Notes under the pieces: generated by a model
What the model saw: the letters and a program-made list of their open reading frames with translations, nothing else
Told to the model about the DNA's origin: nothing
The model's database searches: none
Part shown: piece by piece, positions 34,852-45,614 of the stretch
How positions within the stretch are numbered: the first letter of the stretch is position 1
Layout: every line of letters begins with the position of its first letter
Program-made: the position numbers and the translations under genes
Source: Reclinomonas americana ATCC 50394
Taxonomy: Eukaryota > Jakobida > Jakobea > Jakobida
DNA length: 64,000 nucleotides
Assembly: GCA_048213135.1 (NCBI GenBank)
Contig: PS015014.1
Location: 261,404-325,403, forward strand
Direction: 5' to 3'

Positions 34852-36917
34852 ATGGACGTGTCCTTTGGAGGAGCCTCTCTGAGCATCCTCGTGTGCCAGA
34901 GTGTGTATGCAGCGCTGCTGGTTGCCGGTTTGTCGTGGATGATTGTGTGGAGAAAGGTGTGTTTTTTTTCGCGCGCGCGTGTTACTCTTTCTCTCACTGC
35001 AGCTGTGTGTGTGTCTCTCATAGAGACCACCAGTGGCACAGCGGTCTGTGTGGCTGGTGTCCGGCTCGGTGATCGGACTCTCCATGTTTATCTGCTTCTC
35101 GGTGTTTTTCCGCGCCAATGCCAACGGACCCACACTCAGTCACACCGCCGACTTTATCTCCGACATTGGTGGGCGCTCTCACCACACGCTCACACTCTCT
35201 TCCTCTTCTCCTTATCGCGTATATTCATGTGCAGGATTCACGTGTTATTTGGCAAGCACATTTCTGCGCATTTATCGCCTGCGTGTGCTGTACGATGCCA
35301 ACATTGAGAAGGTGTTGATGAATGAGCAAGAACATGGTGCACTGGCACAGCCGCACTCCTTGGATGCAGCTGGAGCTGGTTTGTAAGGAGCGCGACTACC
35401 AATTATGCGATGCATATGTGATTTGCGTTGGTCGCCTGAAACATTGCGTGCGCATGCAGCGGATGTCAGGCGGAGTATGCAGGCGCGCGGAGCTGCTGCG
35501 ATTGCGAGTTACCTGGCGGTGCACAAGCGCAAAATAAGACCGGCAGTGCTCTGGTTTTGGTTCTTGGCCATTATGTGCATACGCATCTCCATGGCTGTGT
35601 TCGGCTTTTTCCGCACGGATCCGGTGCAAGTTTCGCCGCTTGCATGCTGCAGCTGTGGTGTTTAATGGTTGACCGTCGTGCGCAGAATGTGTTCTCGTAT
35701 TTGGACACGGTGATGGGCTCGCTGACCTCGGCCATCTTCATCGTTGTCTTCATCATCTACTCGTACCGGCTGCGCGTCGTCAACGACGCATTCGGGCAGA
35801 CGCTTGAGCTGTACACCACGTCCACTGCCAGTATCATCGGCTGTGCCATTGATCAGTTTGTGGAGTGGGGTGACACGGCCACGTGGGCCGACTGGCTCTT
35901 CGAGGCACTGCAGCTGCTGCTGTTCGTGCTGGCCGTTGGTGTGCCCATCTTCGTCAGCTTCAAGTACGTACAACATCGCCTTCTCCATCTTTCCCCTCTC
36001 CCACTCACTCTACTCTCCGCAGATGGGCGCGGCACAGCACGCTGCACACGATCCGCAACACCAGCCTGCAACGACAGCGATCACGAGCCGCGTCCGGCTT
36101 TTCTCTCACCGAATCGCTCACGGAGAGTGTACTACCGATCCTCGAGGACTCCGAGGGCCGTGCAGCACTGCACGCGTTCCTCGTACGCGAATTCAACGTC
36201 GAGTTGCTGTATTTTTATGGTGCGTATCGATGAAACTAATTTTGTTTACTAAGTGTGCTCACTTATAATACGACTGCGACTCGGGGGCGCACAGACGACG
36301 TGGTGCGCTACAAGAAGCTGGGTGAGTGAGCGCACGTGTTCTTTGTCTCCCTTCTCTCTACAAAAAGTAACATGCGCGCGCGTGCTGCCAGCGGCTGAAT
36401 CTAACAACTCGGCGACGCTGCTGTCGACGGCCAGAGTCATGGTGGCCAAGTACTTTGAGTTGGACAGCGTCATGGAACTGAGTTGCGTGATACGCCACGT
36501 CTCGTCTCACTCGCCGCGGTGCGCCCGCACCCTCATTGTGTGCATCGAATGAGCAGATATTTCGGCGGCCGAGCGGGACTCGGTCATGAACGCTGTGCGG
36601 GGCGGAGTTGTATCCAAGTCCACCTTTGACAGGTTTCGTGAGCGCGCGCGTATGTGAGTTGTAACGAGGGCGGCGACTCAGCGTCAATGTGTTTGCGATG
36701 GTGCAGACCGTTTCACTCGATCATGTTGACCATGCATCAAGACACGTATCCTCGCTTCGTCAAATCGGCAGAGTACAAGAGCAGTCTCCAACGGAGTCTG
36801 CTGTCCAACGCCCGACTCAACTTCCTCCAGGGAAGCGATATGGAGCTCAGAAAAATCATCATGGACGAGGACGCTGAAGAGGAGGAGGCAGCTCGCGTTC
36901 TCGGCGCGAGGAGATAG
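34852..36917 (+). CDS. Seven-transmembrane protein with C-terminal RGS domain
   Basis: The start ATG at 34852 gives MDVSFGGASLSILVCQSVYA. Seven hydrophobic segments can be counted: ILVCQSVYAALLVAGLSW, VWLVSGSVIGLSMFICFSVF, FTCYLASTFLRIYRL, AVLWFWFLAIMCIRISMAV, AIFIVVFIIYSYRL, TASIIGCAIDQFVEW and LLLFVLAVGVPIFVSF (ending about 35960). The cytoplasmic part is an RGS fold in small exons: LTESVLPILEDSEGRAALHA, FLVREFNVELLYFYDD, ARVMVAKYFELDSVMEL, VSKSTFDR and TMHQDTYPRFVKSAEYKSS (about 36110-36790), with an acidic tail ending ARVLGARR. RGS domains accelerate GTP hydrolysis on G-alpha. The architecture matches plant AtRGS1-type proteins and protist GPCR-RGS hybrids, so a receptor that switches G-protein off is plausible. 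The stop is 38 bp from the converging poly(A) polymerase stop. Confidence 0.82.
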
Positions 36918-36955
36918 CGATTTCCATTACACAATTTACTATAATACCATATTGC

Positions 36956-38359
36956 TCAGTCAGGTGATCGCGCCTCGAACAGAGTGGTGTACACCTCTGT
37001 GGTGCCTGCTGCGGGTCCACTCAGCAATGCGTGGGCGCGTTCCAGTTCAGCGACGACACGTGGTAGGGTGTCGCGCGTCAGGTGGCGAGCGGCATTCCAC
37101 CCCGGCGCCACGGGATCCTCCACCGCAAAGAGCCAGGCCTTGTGGTCGCGCCGGAAATCGGTCTTGGTGCCAAGCGCTCCGCTGGTCACCGACAGGACGT
37201 GCTTGCGCATGTCAAAGGCGCCGCCGACGAGGAACTCAAAGAAGCCGCGCAACAGCGCACCGAGTGTCAGGCCGCTCTCATCCAACTCGCCAAACAGCTG
37301 CTGCCATCGCCAATCGTCGTCCTCGTCTTGCTCCTCCTCCCCCTCCCCCTCCCCCTCCCCTTCTCCCTCTGTGTCCTCAACCTCCGCGTCCACACACTCG
37401 TCGTAGTCTTCGTAGGATGACGCCATGCGCGTGTCGACAGGCGGCAGACCGTGAATCACTTGCAAGTATGCTGCGCATGTACGGACATGAATGATGTTTC
37501 TCGGGTTGGAAGAGCACGCCGCCACGAACCAACAGCTATCAAGCTCCAGCAGTACGAGGTGGGCGTGCCGTCACGCGAACAGTTGATTGCTCGCCGCTTG
37601 GCCCAGTGTCTGCAGCAGGTCAGCTAAAGGAGAGAACGTACGACAGCGGAGGAACACAACGCACTTGACCAGCAGGATCAGCAATCTCGCGACTGCAAAC
37701 TCCTCGACAAAGAGGCGCAGGAGGTGCGTGTTGCACAGCGCATCGGTGTTGTTGACACTAACATCGGCATCGAAACCACTATCGGAAAAACAAGAAGAGA
37801 CAACTCAGTTGCTGCAAAAGAGAGATGCAACAAGCTTCCAAGGCCGCAACGTCTGCGTATCACGAAAGCGCACAATAGGCACGCGAGCCTCATCCACGAG
37901 CTCCACATTCTCAAAAGCTCCGCTCTCCGCGCGTCTCTTGCTGACCAATTGCGCGCGCACCTGCTTCAGCACGCGGATCTGCATGTCGACCGAGTGCCAC
38001 TCGCTGTGCACGATGCACACGTCGACATCGACGTTGCCACGCAACGCCATGCCCGAGATGAGACTGCCAAAGACGTGCACGCGTGGAGCGCTCCGTGCTG
38101 AGCTCATAATTAGCTGCGGACAACACGCTCTTTGTCTCTCACCCTCTCTCTCTCTCTCTCACACACACGCACCTGCAAGCTTGCTCGCGGCAGCCTCCAC
38201 CAGTGGCCGCACACGACGAGCGACAAAGAGCAGTGCTTGTCGTCGAGTGCGCCAGGGTTCGGCGACTTGGCGCACCACTGCCCGCACATGCGCCTCCAAC
38301 TCAATGGGATCACAGGCGACTGCCTCTGCTACTCTCCGCCTGCTGCCTCCACTGGCCAT
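36956..38359 (-). CDS. Non-canonical poly(A)/oligo(U) polymerase (TRF4/Cid1-type nucleotidyltransferase)
   Basis: Adds nucleotides to RNA 3' ends. The start ATG at 38359 gives MASGGSRRRVAEAVACDPIE, a helical lead-in. The polymerase-beta-like fold is seen as VHVFGSLISGMALRG (GS motif, about 38045-38085), NVDVDVCIVH with the first two catalytic Asp (about 38008-38042) and SGFDADVSVNNTDAL with the third (about 37741-37780). The C-terminal PAP-associated domain reads LTLGALLRGFFEFLVGGAFD and FAVEDPVAPGWNAARHLTRD, the L-x-x-F-F-x-x-x and E-D-P motifs of the family. A Glu/Gly/Asp-rich loop (GEGEGEGEGEEEQDEDDD, about 37310-37390) is inserted just before this block. Between 37400 and 37650 exon edges are uncertain. 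Adenylation versus uridylation cannot be decided, because I cannot identify the specificity residue. Confidence 0.78.
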
Positions 38360-38465
38360 TCAGAGAGCGTTGTTAAAGCGGGGGGAGACACGATGGATTT
38401 TTAATTTTTCCTGGTTGGTTGGTTGAAGAAGAACAGACCGAAGACGTATGGCGCGCGGGGCACGC

Positions 38466-40396
38466 TCAACGCCGCGTCTGCTGTTGCCGCAGCAGGGCCT
38501 CGGCAAAGCCCTCCAGGTCCTGCTCGATCTCGCCCGTTCTTGTCTTTACCCACTGGTCGAGCACCGTCTGCTCGTCGCGCAGGAATTGCTGGAGAGCCAC
38601 GTCCACTGTGTTGCGACTGGTCAGCATGCGGCAAGCGAGAGGGAGACGTGGGGGAGACGGCAAGGAGAGAACCTTGCTCGAGGAGCTGCTTCCGATAGGC
38701 GTCCACGCGTGACTCGGTTTCATGCGCAAACTCCTGGCTCTTCTGCTTGAGATCGGAGAACAAAAACTCGCGCCGCTCCTGCAACTTGCGCTGTCCCAAC
38801 ATGTCCAGGCCCTGCACACACACATACACAATGAGGACGCAGCATTCCGGCAGGATGTCATGTGGAAGGCTGGTCGCACCGACACTTGCGGCAACCGCGG
38901 TACCGGCGGCAACGAGGCCGGTGCCATGGGTGCCGGCAACAGTGAACCGGGTGCCTGCCTTGGTGCCACCGCTGGCATGCCCGCCGACATTCCACCCTGC
39001 AAAATCGACGCGCGTGGGTAACACAGGAAGCCGAGCACGCACCACACGATGCAGGCGTACACGCAAACCATGCCAAACGATTGCGGTGCGGCCGAGTGCG
39101 CACCGCCCATGAACCCAGTCGCCACTGAAGGTGCCCCTGCCTCTGTTTGTGATGTGCACGTGAGTAAAGCAAACCACCATCGACCGAAAAGACGCCCAGC
39201 GACGCACGGTTGCGCATGAACGGCATGCCGGGTGCCACCGAGCCGCCCATTGGATCGTGAGCCTGCGTGGCAAGCAAATGAGCGTCGACACTTCCTCACA
39301 CACTCTCTCGCTCACTCACCTGAGGGAAAGGAACAGCTGGCGGCATCATGCCTGGTGCGCCCATGACACCACCCACCGCGACACCCATCATGCCTCCATG
39401 CCCACCCATCATGGGGAACTGCTGCTGCTGCTGCTGCTGCGGCATGGTCATCGCCGCGTTGGCTTTCCGCAGCACCGTGATGCTCAGTGGCACCGCACTC
39501 AGCTCCCCGCTCGTCGTTTTCGCTGACACACACAGTGAGCCAAACGACAACGCAAGGGCGAGAGGCCGAGAAGGAGAAGAAGAACGCACTGGGATAGCCG
39601 ACCACGGTAATGACATCGCCGGGGACCAAGCTGTCAACGACACCGCGCAGATCTCCACGAAAGTCACTGACGCGCACACACCCACACACATTGAGCGTGG
39701 AAGGATGGAGCAATTGGCGCGCGCACACACGCAACGTCTGATCACACATGAGCTGAAACTTGACGACATCGTCGCCCTTGATGTCGACGAAATGCAGACG
39801 CTGGTTCACCGTTCGCTTGCGCGTCACCGTGCCTACACACACACATACAAGTCAGTGCACACAGAGATAGAGAGAAGCACGCGCGCGCGCACGCACCTCC
39901 AATCGTCTCCACGCACTGCCGCCGTCGCTCATTGGCCACCACCGACGCGTACTTGGTGCGAAACTCCTCCAGCGACAGACGCCCTCCACTACCACCACCT
40001 CCACCATGTCGCTGCACACATACACACCACTCAACACACACATGTGCGCGCGTGTGCATCACTCTCTCACACACTCACCTGCACAGCAGCCGCGGCCGCT
40101 GCAGCCGCTGCTGCAGCAGCAGCTGCCTGTTGCGCCGGCGTTGTTGTTGTTGTTGTTGCCACTGCCACTGCTGCAGCACCTCCATTCATTTTTCGCTGCT
40201 GCTGCTGGGGAGCAGCAGGTGCTTGCTGGTCAGTCTTTTGTCGCTTGAAATGAGGTTCGCGACTGTCATCCTCCTCCTCCTCGTCGTCCTCGTCTTCGTT
40301 ATGGTTCCTCTCGTGGTCAGCCTCCTCCTCCTCCTCCTCTTCTCCTTCTCTTGCTGGATCGTCGTCTTCTGCGTCGTCACGCAACGCTCTCTTCAT
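38466..40396 (-). CDS. LysRS-type OB-fold protein with Gln/Met/Pro-rich middle and C-terminal coiled coil
   Basis: The start ATG at 40396 gives MKRALRDDAEDDDPAR, a Glu/Asp-rich stretch, HFKRQKTDQQ and a polyalanine run. An exon with GRLSLEEFRTKYASVVANER leads to TVTRKRTVNQRLHFVDIKGD, DVVKFQLMCDQ, LRGVVDSLVPGDVITVVGYP and SGELSAVPLSITVLRK. These line up strand for strand with the anticodon-binding OB-fold of lysyl-tRNA synthetase (GR.. K.R..G.KL.FYDL, KLQVM, RRGDIIGV.G.P, GELS..P..I.LL). In the same exon the frame then runs into AAMTMPQQQQQQQFPMMGGH and Met/Gly/Pro-rich sequence instead of the aminoacylation core. Last exons give a charged coiled coil (GQRKLQERREFLFSDLKQ, LQQFLRDEQTVLDQWVKT) ending LLRQQQTRR. 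It is not a synthetase; nucleic-acid binding is a reasonable guess. KRQK could serve as a nuclear signal. Confidence 0.6.
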
Positions 40397-40472
40397 TTGT
40401 GTGTGTGTGTGAGTGAGTGAAATTTTGCACGATCACTGCAGCGTTGTGTGTGTGTGTGCGTGAGCGCGCGTG

Positions 40473-40920
40473 ATGTTGATCCCTGTGCGGTGAGTCATCT
40501 TGCGTTCGTGCTGCAAACGAGCGCGCGCGTGTGTGTGTGTGTGTGCCTGCGCGCGCGTGCGTCACATGTCGTGCTCATCGCTCTCTCTCACACGCGCACA
40601 GGTGTTTCACGTGTGGCAAGGTTGGATGCTTTGTGTAGCTCGTTCATGCCTCCCCCTGCGCCGCTCACGCATGCGTTGCAGGTCATTGGCAACAAGTGGG
40701 AGCTCTACACCAAGTTGCTAACAGAGCAGGACTACCCCGAGAGGTTTGTCGTCGTCGTCGCATCCCACTCTCTCTCACACACACGTGTGTGTGTTTGACT
40801 GTGAGCGTGTGTGGTGTGCGCAGTGAGGCACTGGACGAGCTGGGACTGCGACGATACTGCTGCCGTCGCATGTTGCTCACTCATGTGGATTTGATTGAGA
40901 AGTTGTTGCAGTATCGCTGA
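40473..40920 (+). CDS. POLR2L: RNA polymerases I, II and III shared subunit RPABC5 (RPB10)
   Basis: Small zinc-binding subunit common to the nuclear RNA polymerases. Four exons: 40473-40489 (MLIPVR, split codon), about 40601-40619 (CFTCGK), about 40683-40743 ([20 protein letters not shown]) and about 40825-40920 ([20 protein letters not shown], then [11 protein letters not shown] and stop). The CxxC at the N-terminus and the CC pair in RYCCRRML are the four zinc ligands, and the product (about 66 residues) has the expected length. Every junction keeps frame with gt-ag borders. The start is 76 bp from the divergent OB-fold gene. Confidence 0.95.
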
Positions 40921-41013
40921 TGTGTGCTGCTGCTGCACGCGTGAAATGAATCGCACCGCCCACAAGGCCCTGTTTAGTGACCCCCTCCTCTGGCACACAC
41001 GTCGTCGTCCACG

Positions 41014-41712
41014 CATGTTCCAAGTTGAACAAGACGTCGTCCTGCACGCACCATTGAAACCGACGATGAGTGGAGACGGCGATCGTGCGGCTGCTCGCAT
41101 GGCAGAGGCCATTGGAGGGCGCACGGGTGTGCCCGGTCGCACGTTCGGGCAGCGACTGCGCGCTCATCGACTGCAATTCGCCACTGTTGCGCAAAGAAGC
41201 AACACGCTACTCCCTCACACACACACTCACTCACTCACACACGCATGCGCAGGCGGCACTGGCGGGTCTGTCATTCGGCCTCTCCTTCCAGGTGTACATG
41301 CGCTCGCGGCGCGTGCAGGAGCTGGAGGGTGAGCTGGAACGCGAGAGATACGCAAGGTCGGTGATTGCATTCCACTGTCTCTCTCTCTCTCGTGTGGCTC
41401 ACGGAGGAGGGACGGTGGGGCAGGCAGCAGACGGCGGCGGTGGCCACCGATGTGGCTCGTGTGCTTTCGGAGACGGCGTCGACGGGTGAGGCCGGCGAGC
41501 GGGGACGACAGGCGCTGCGGATGCTGGAGCGCATTGACGACAGCATGCAGCAGCAGACGACGGCCGTGTTTGACCAGCAACGCAGTTGCGTGGACACGCT
41601 TGTATCGTTGTTGACTTATTCGCGCTCATCAAGAGCAACAGGTGCCCCTCCTCCTTCGGCCTCGCAATTACCCCCGAGCGACGGACAACCCAAGCCCGTC
41701 CGCATGGTTTGA
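41014..41712 (+). CDS. Small unrecognised protein, one hydrophobic segment plus helical region
   Basis: The likely start is ATG 41014 (MFQVEQDVVLHAPLKPTMSG) or the in-frame ATG at 41065 (MSGDGDRAAARMAEAIGGRT). After an intron ending near 41250 comes AALAGLSFGLSFQVYMRSRR, a short hydrophobic stretch followed by Arg-rich and heptad-like VQELEGELERERYAR. The next exon (about 41410-41640) is helical: VATDVARVLSETASTG, ALRMLERIDDSMQQQTTAVF, CVDTLVSLLTY. It ends with a Pro/Ser tail, SDGQPKPVRMV. I do not recognise the family. A small membrane-attached coiled-coil protein is all that can be said. Confidence 0.5.
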
Positions 41713-41849
41713 TCTCTCTCTCTCTCTTTCCCCTTTTCTTCTCCCGCACATCAATCGTTTAGAATGCCCGACATATACATTGAGTGGTAATCGCCTTCAA
41801 ACTTTCTACGGGACTGGCAAAACATAGTTGATTAGGGGGTGGGAGTGTT

Positions 41850-44279
41850 TTAGCGGAAACCGCGGTAGCTGGCAACCGGCGGCAGGTTGGAGGCAAAGTT
41901 GCCACCGCCACCGCGGCCGCCGCCGCCACCACCACGGTAGCCACCATAACCACCACCACCACCGCGACCGTAGCGGGGATTGCCCGACGGGCCACGCGAC
42001 GACATGGCCATGGACTGCAGGTCCGGCGGCACCTCACCACCGGCCTCACGCAGAATCTTGACAATGTCGCGTGCCAGCTTGGCGTCCTTGACGCGGTCAA
42101 AGAACGAGTACGACACACCACGGGCACCAGCACGGCCTGTGCGGCCAATGCGATGCACGTAGTCCTCGGCGTTGTTCGGCATATCGTAGTTGACCACGTG
42201 TGTGATATCCTTGACATCTGCACAAGGTGAAGCGAACGCACAAGGCGCACAGCAAAAAAAGAGACACAAGAATGGCACACGAATTAACAACAATGACGAC
42301 AACAGCAACACCAATGACGCAGCAAACACACACACACACGCACAAAAGCCCATGAACAACAGACACACAAAGGAAAGGAAGAAGAACAAGAGAAGAGAGA
42401 GAAGGAAAGTGAAGAACGAGAGTATAGAAATACACAGCGAGAAAGGAAAAGGCACCACCACCGCCCAGCCCGCCACAAAACCACCATCCGTCGTCGCCAC
42501 CACCACCACTGCCACCAGCCACCACCGCCAATCTTTTCTTCACGGCGCGCGCGCGCGCGCGCAAGCCGAGGTACACGACGTCGATCGTCGTGCTCGGCTC
42601 CAAAATGCGCGCAACGCAGGATGGAAGGAAAATAAAAGAGCGGAAAAAAAGGCGAGCAAAAGAGAGAAAAAGGACTCGGACTACCGACAGGATCCAATCT
42701 CACATCGTGAGGGAATGCAGTAGCCAAATCACTCGTCTCTCCCTCCCACCTCCCTCCACTCTCCTCCTCCTCCACCCCGGCACGCACGAAACTTGCGCGA
42801 CACATCAAACGAGTGCGCGCAAGCGTGCGCGCACACACACATAAAGGCGGTGGCTGGGTCGAGTCGGCCCCCAGCAGGCCGACCAAGGCAGTGGGCGTCT
42901 CGTACCTCGAAGAGCAGCACAGCACACGGTGGCGCCGGACCGACACACAGCAGTGTGCCGGCGCATGCCGGCCGCTCTTCGAATCAACAATAACAGTGGC
43001 GGTTGGCAGTGCGTGCACGCGCGCGCAACCACCGCTGCTGCCGATGCCTCGAGGCAGCAAGCAAGCAATGATCGCGCGCGCGCGCGCATGCACGCATTCA
43101 TGCGCCCAGAGAGAGGGCGCTGACAACGGATTCTTCGAGGGGTGGCCAGAGGCTCCGGCAGCTGCAACAACCACGCACACACACACATGCCCAACGACAC
43201 AAATCCCCACACACATAGATTCAACCCGCCCCACACTTACCGAGACCACGAGCAGCCACGTCCGTCGCCACCATAATGGGGTGAGTGCCGGTCTTGAACT
43301 CGGCGAGCACCCAGTCGCGCTCCTGCTGCGTCTTGTCACCGTGAATCGCCAGCGCCGGGAAGCCGTCCATGCGCAGATCGCGAGTGATCTGGTCGGCGTT
43401 CTTCTTGGTCTCGCTGAAAATGATGACCTTGGACTTGCTGGAGGGCTGCATCACCTTTTCCAGCACCTTCATCAGGCTGTGGGAGGCGGAGAGGAGAGGT
43501 AAGTATTGTGCAGCAGGAGGGAAGAAATGAAAAGTCGATAGAAAGGCACGCACCACCCGCGCTTCTGGTAGCCGTCGACAAACTCAAACAGCTGAGTCAC
43601 GTTGTGGNNNNNNNNNNNNNNNNNNNNNNNNNNNNNNNNNNNNNNNNNNNNNNNNNNNNNNNNNNNNNNNNNNCGGCAGCTTCGACAGGTCCCAGTCGCG
43701 AATGTCGCGCAGGTTGGCGCCCAGCTGGCTCATAGAGTCGCCGCCGCCGCCAAAGCCACCGCCACCATAGCCACCACCGCCACTGCCACCGTAGCTGCTG
43801 CCGCCGCCGTAGCCTGTTAGAAGAAAAAAGAGAAAAAGTGAGGACATGTGCAGATGCACATGCGCGTGGAGGAACAACACCAAAAAAAGCAAGCAAGCAC
43901 GCACCACCACCGTAGCCACCACCCGAGGAGGAGCCACCACCATAGCCACCACCCGAGGAACCGCCATAGCCGCCAGCGCCGCTGCCGCTGCCGCCTGTTC
44001 ACATAAAAAAGAGTCAGCGCCCGATTTGGAAGCACACACACACAGAAAGGGAGCGCAACTGCCATAGCCGCCGCGCGAAGACGACGAGCCGCTGCCGCCA
44101 AAGTCGCGGTCAGGGGAGCTGCGGAGTGAGCTGTGGTGACGTAAGCAAGAGAGAGAGAGTGAGTGATGGACATGGATCAAGTTGGAAATGACCCCCACTT
44201 CAAACCTCTTGCGATCAGAAGAGCGCGAGTAGCTGTCGTACTCACGGTCGGAACGTCCACGGTAGTCGCGATCAGACAT
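41850..44279 (-). CDS. DEAD-box RNA helicase, DDX5/Dbp2-like (core partly in a gap)
   Basis: ATP-dependent RNA helicase of the p68/Dbp2 group. The start ATG at 44279 gives [20 protein letters not shown], a DR/RS-rich N-terminus, then Gly-Tyr-Gly repeats and [19 protein letters not shown], the lead-in just before the Q motif. Gap 43608-43673 hides motifs Q to III. After it come [37 protein letters not shown] (motif IV), ATDVAARGL + [12 protein letters not shown] (motif V) and [20 protein letters not shown] (motif VI). The C-terminus is RGG/GYGG-rich and ends ASYRGFR (stop at 41850). A 1,023 bp intron (42218-43240) splits motif V at Gly-Leu|Asp. The gap of 66 N cannot hold the roughly 270 missing residues, so its length is nominal. 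Confidence 0.88.
42218..43240 (-). other. 1,023 bp intron in the Dbp2-like helicase gene
   Basis: Donor gtaagtgtg at 43240 and acceptor ...cag ending at 42218; the joined codons read ARGL-D-VKDI. It is about ten times the usual intron length here. It contains alternating purine-pyrimidine GC runs (about 42545-42560 and 43074-43088), CA repeats and pyrimidine tracts. No coding or tRNA-like signal was found. Confidence 0.85.
43608..43673. other. Assembly gap (66 N) replacing most of the helicase N-terminal core
   Basis: Sequence on either side is about 270 residues apart in family members, so the true gap is probably 800 bp or more. Confidence 0.85.
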
Positions 44280-44553
44280 GTTTGGAGAGAAGAGGGATTT
44301 GTTGTCTGTGTGCGTGGAGCGCGCGAGAATTCAGTGATCACACACACTCAACGGGAAAAAAAGACACACGCCCACGCGAGTGGGAAGGGAGGCAAGGGAG
44401 GGAACGCACTGGAAGAAAGTTGAAGTTGGAAGGGTTTCGCAAGTCGGAGGATGCGAAGGGATAACGAGCGCGTGCACGGGGCAGCAAATGATAACTGAGT
44501 CGGTTGATTCGGCGGACGTTCGAAATCACTTTTTTCACACACACTCACAAGCA

Positions 44554-45579
44554 ATGGCGGCATCTGCATCGAACGGCGGCATGGAGGACCTGCCCGACTT
44601 TGAGGACCTGGACGAGTTGTTGCAGGGCCACGCCGAGCCGGAGCTCGTTGAGAAGAAGTTCCGTCACTCTTTATCTCTCTCCTCTGTTGTCTCTCGCTCT
44701 CCGCTGTGAGCATTCCTACACGCTCCTTCTTTGTATCCGGGTGTGTATGTGCTCCTGCGCACAAAGGGAGAAGTGTGCGTGTGCGTGTTTGTGCGTGCGC
44801 TGTCTCGGGAAATGGCAAACCCCGTCTTCTCCGCACCCGGCTCCTGTGCTTGCTGCCCGTGTTGCGTTGTGCCCGCCGAAGTAGTGTGCGGAGAAGAGGA
44901 GGAGAGGGGAAGGGGCGTGGGCCACAGTGCGTGCAACTGAACCAGGTCCAGTTGGTGTTGTCCGTCACTGTGGAACTCGCCCCCCCCCCCCCTCCTTCTC
45001 TCCTTGCACTGTTCGTTGAGCTTCTCGGGGCGCGCACCTTTTCCTCCATGCCTCCTCCTCTTCCTCCTCTCCTTTCTTTTCCTGCGACAACACACTTGTC
45101 GTTGTTGTGTCTTTCGTCCCGACATGCCGCCATGCACATGTCCGCCGCCTTCTCTCTCTCCTCCTCGCCCTCCTTCCCCCTCGTGCCACTCACCACACTC
45201 TGCTGCAACACACAGGGCTAATGCCTATNNNNNNNNNNNNNNNNNNNNGCTCATTGTGCGTCGGCGGTGCTGCTGCCGTCGTTCACGTCGTCCGCCCAAT
45301 GAGTTCACTCACTTTTTTGCTTGCTTGCGCATGCAGTTGACCAACACGGGAACGCTGTCGGCGGTGCTGACTGTGGTGTTCTTTATTGGCCATGTTGCGT
45401 GTCCGTGGCGCGCCGAAACGCAAACCTTTCGTCGTCATCTAACTCGCGGACCTGTGCTGCAGGCGATTGCGTTGAACATGGAGGAAAAGTGGCACCTCAG
45501 CGGCCGCACGTGGGTCTGGACGGTGCACATCTGCCTGGCGCCGTTCTTTGTCGAGCCTCTACTGGCGCTCATCGGCTGA
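44554..45579 (+). CDS. Unrecognised small protein with hydrophobic C-terminus
   Basis: The start ATG at 44554 gives MAASASNGGMEDLPDFEDLD, then ELLQGHAEPELVEKK and an intron. Middle exons are uncertain because of a 20 N gap (45229-45248) and long low-complexity intron sequence. A late exon (about 45336-45375) reads LTNTGTLSAVLTV, and the last exon (from about 45463) reads AIALNMEEKWHLSGRTWVWT, then VHICLAPFFVEPLLALIG and stop at 45579. The C-terminus could be a membrane helix. I do not recognise the family. Its stop is 35 bp from the ORC3 stop (tail-to-tail). A C14 homopolymer near 44980 may be a sequencing weak point. Confidence 0.5.
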
Positions 45580-45614
45580 ACAATACACACATACACACAG
45601 TAGTGCTCCATCCT

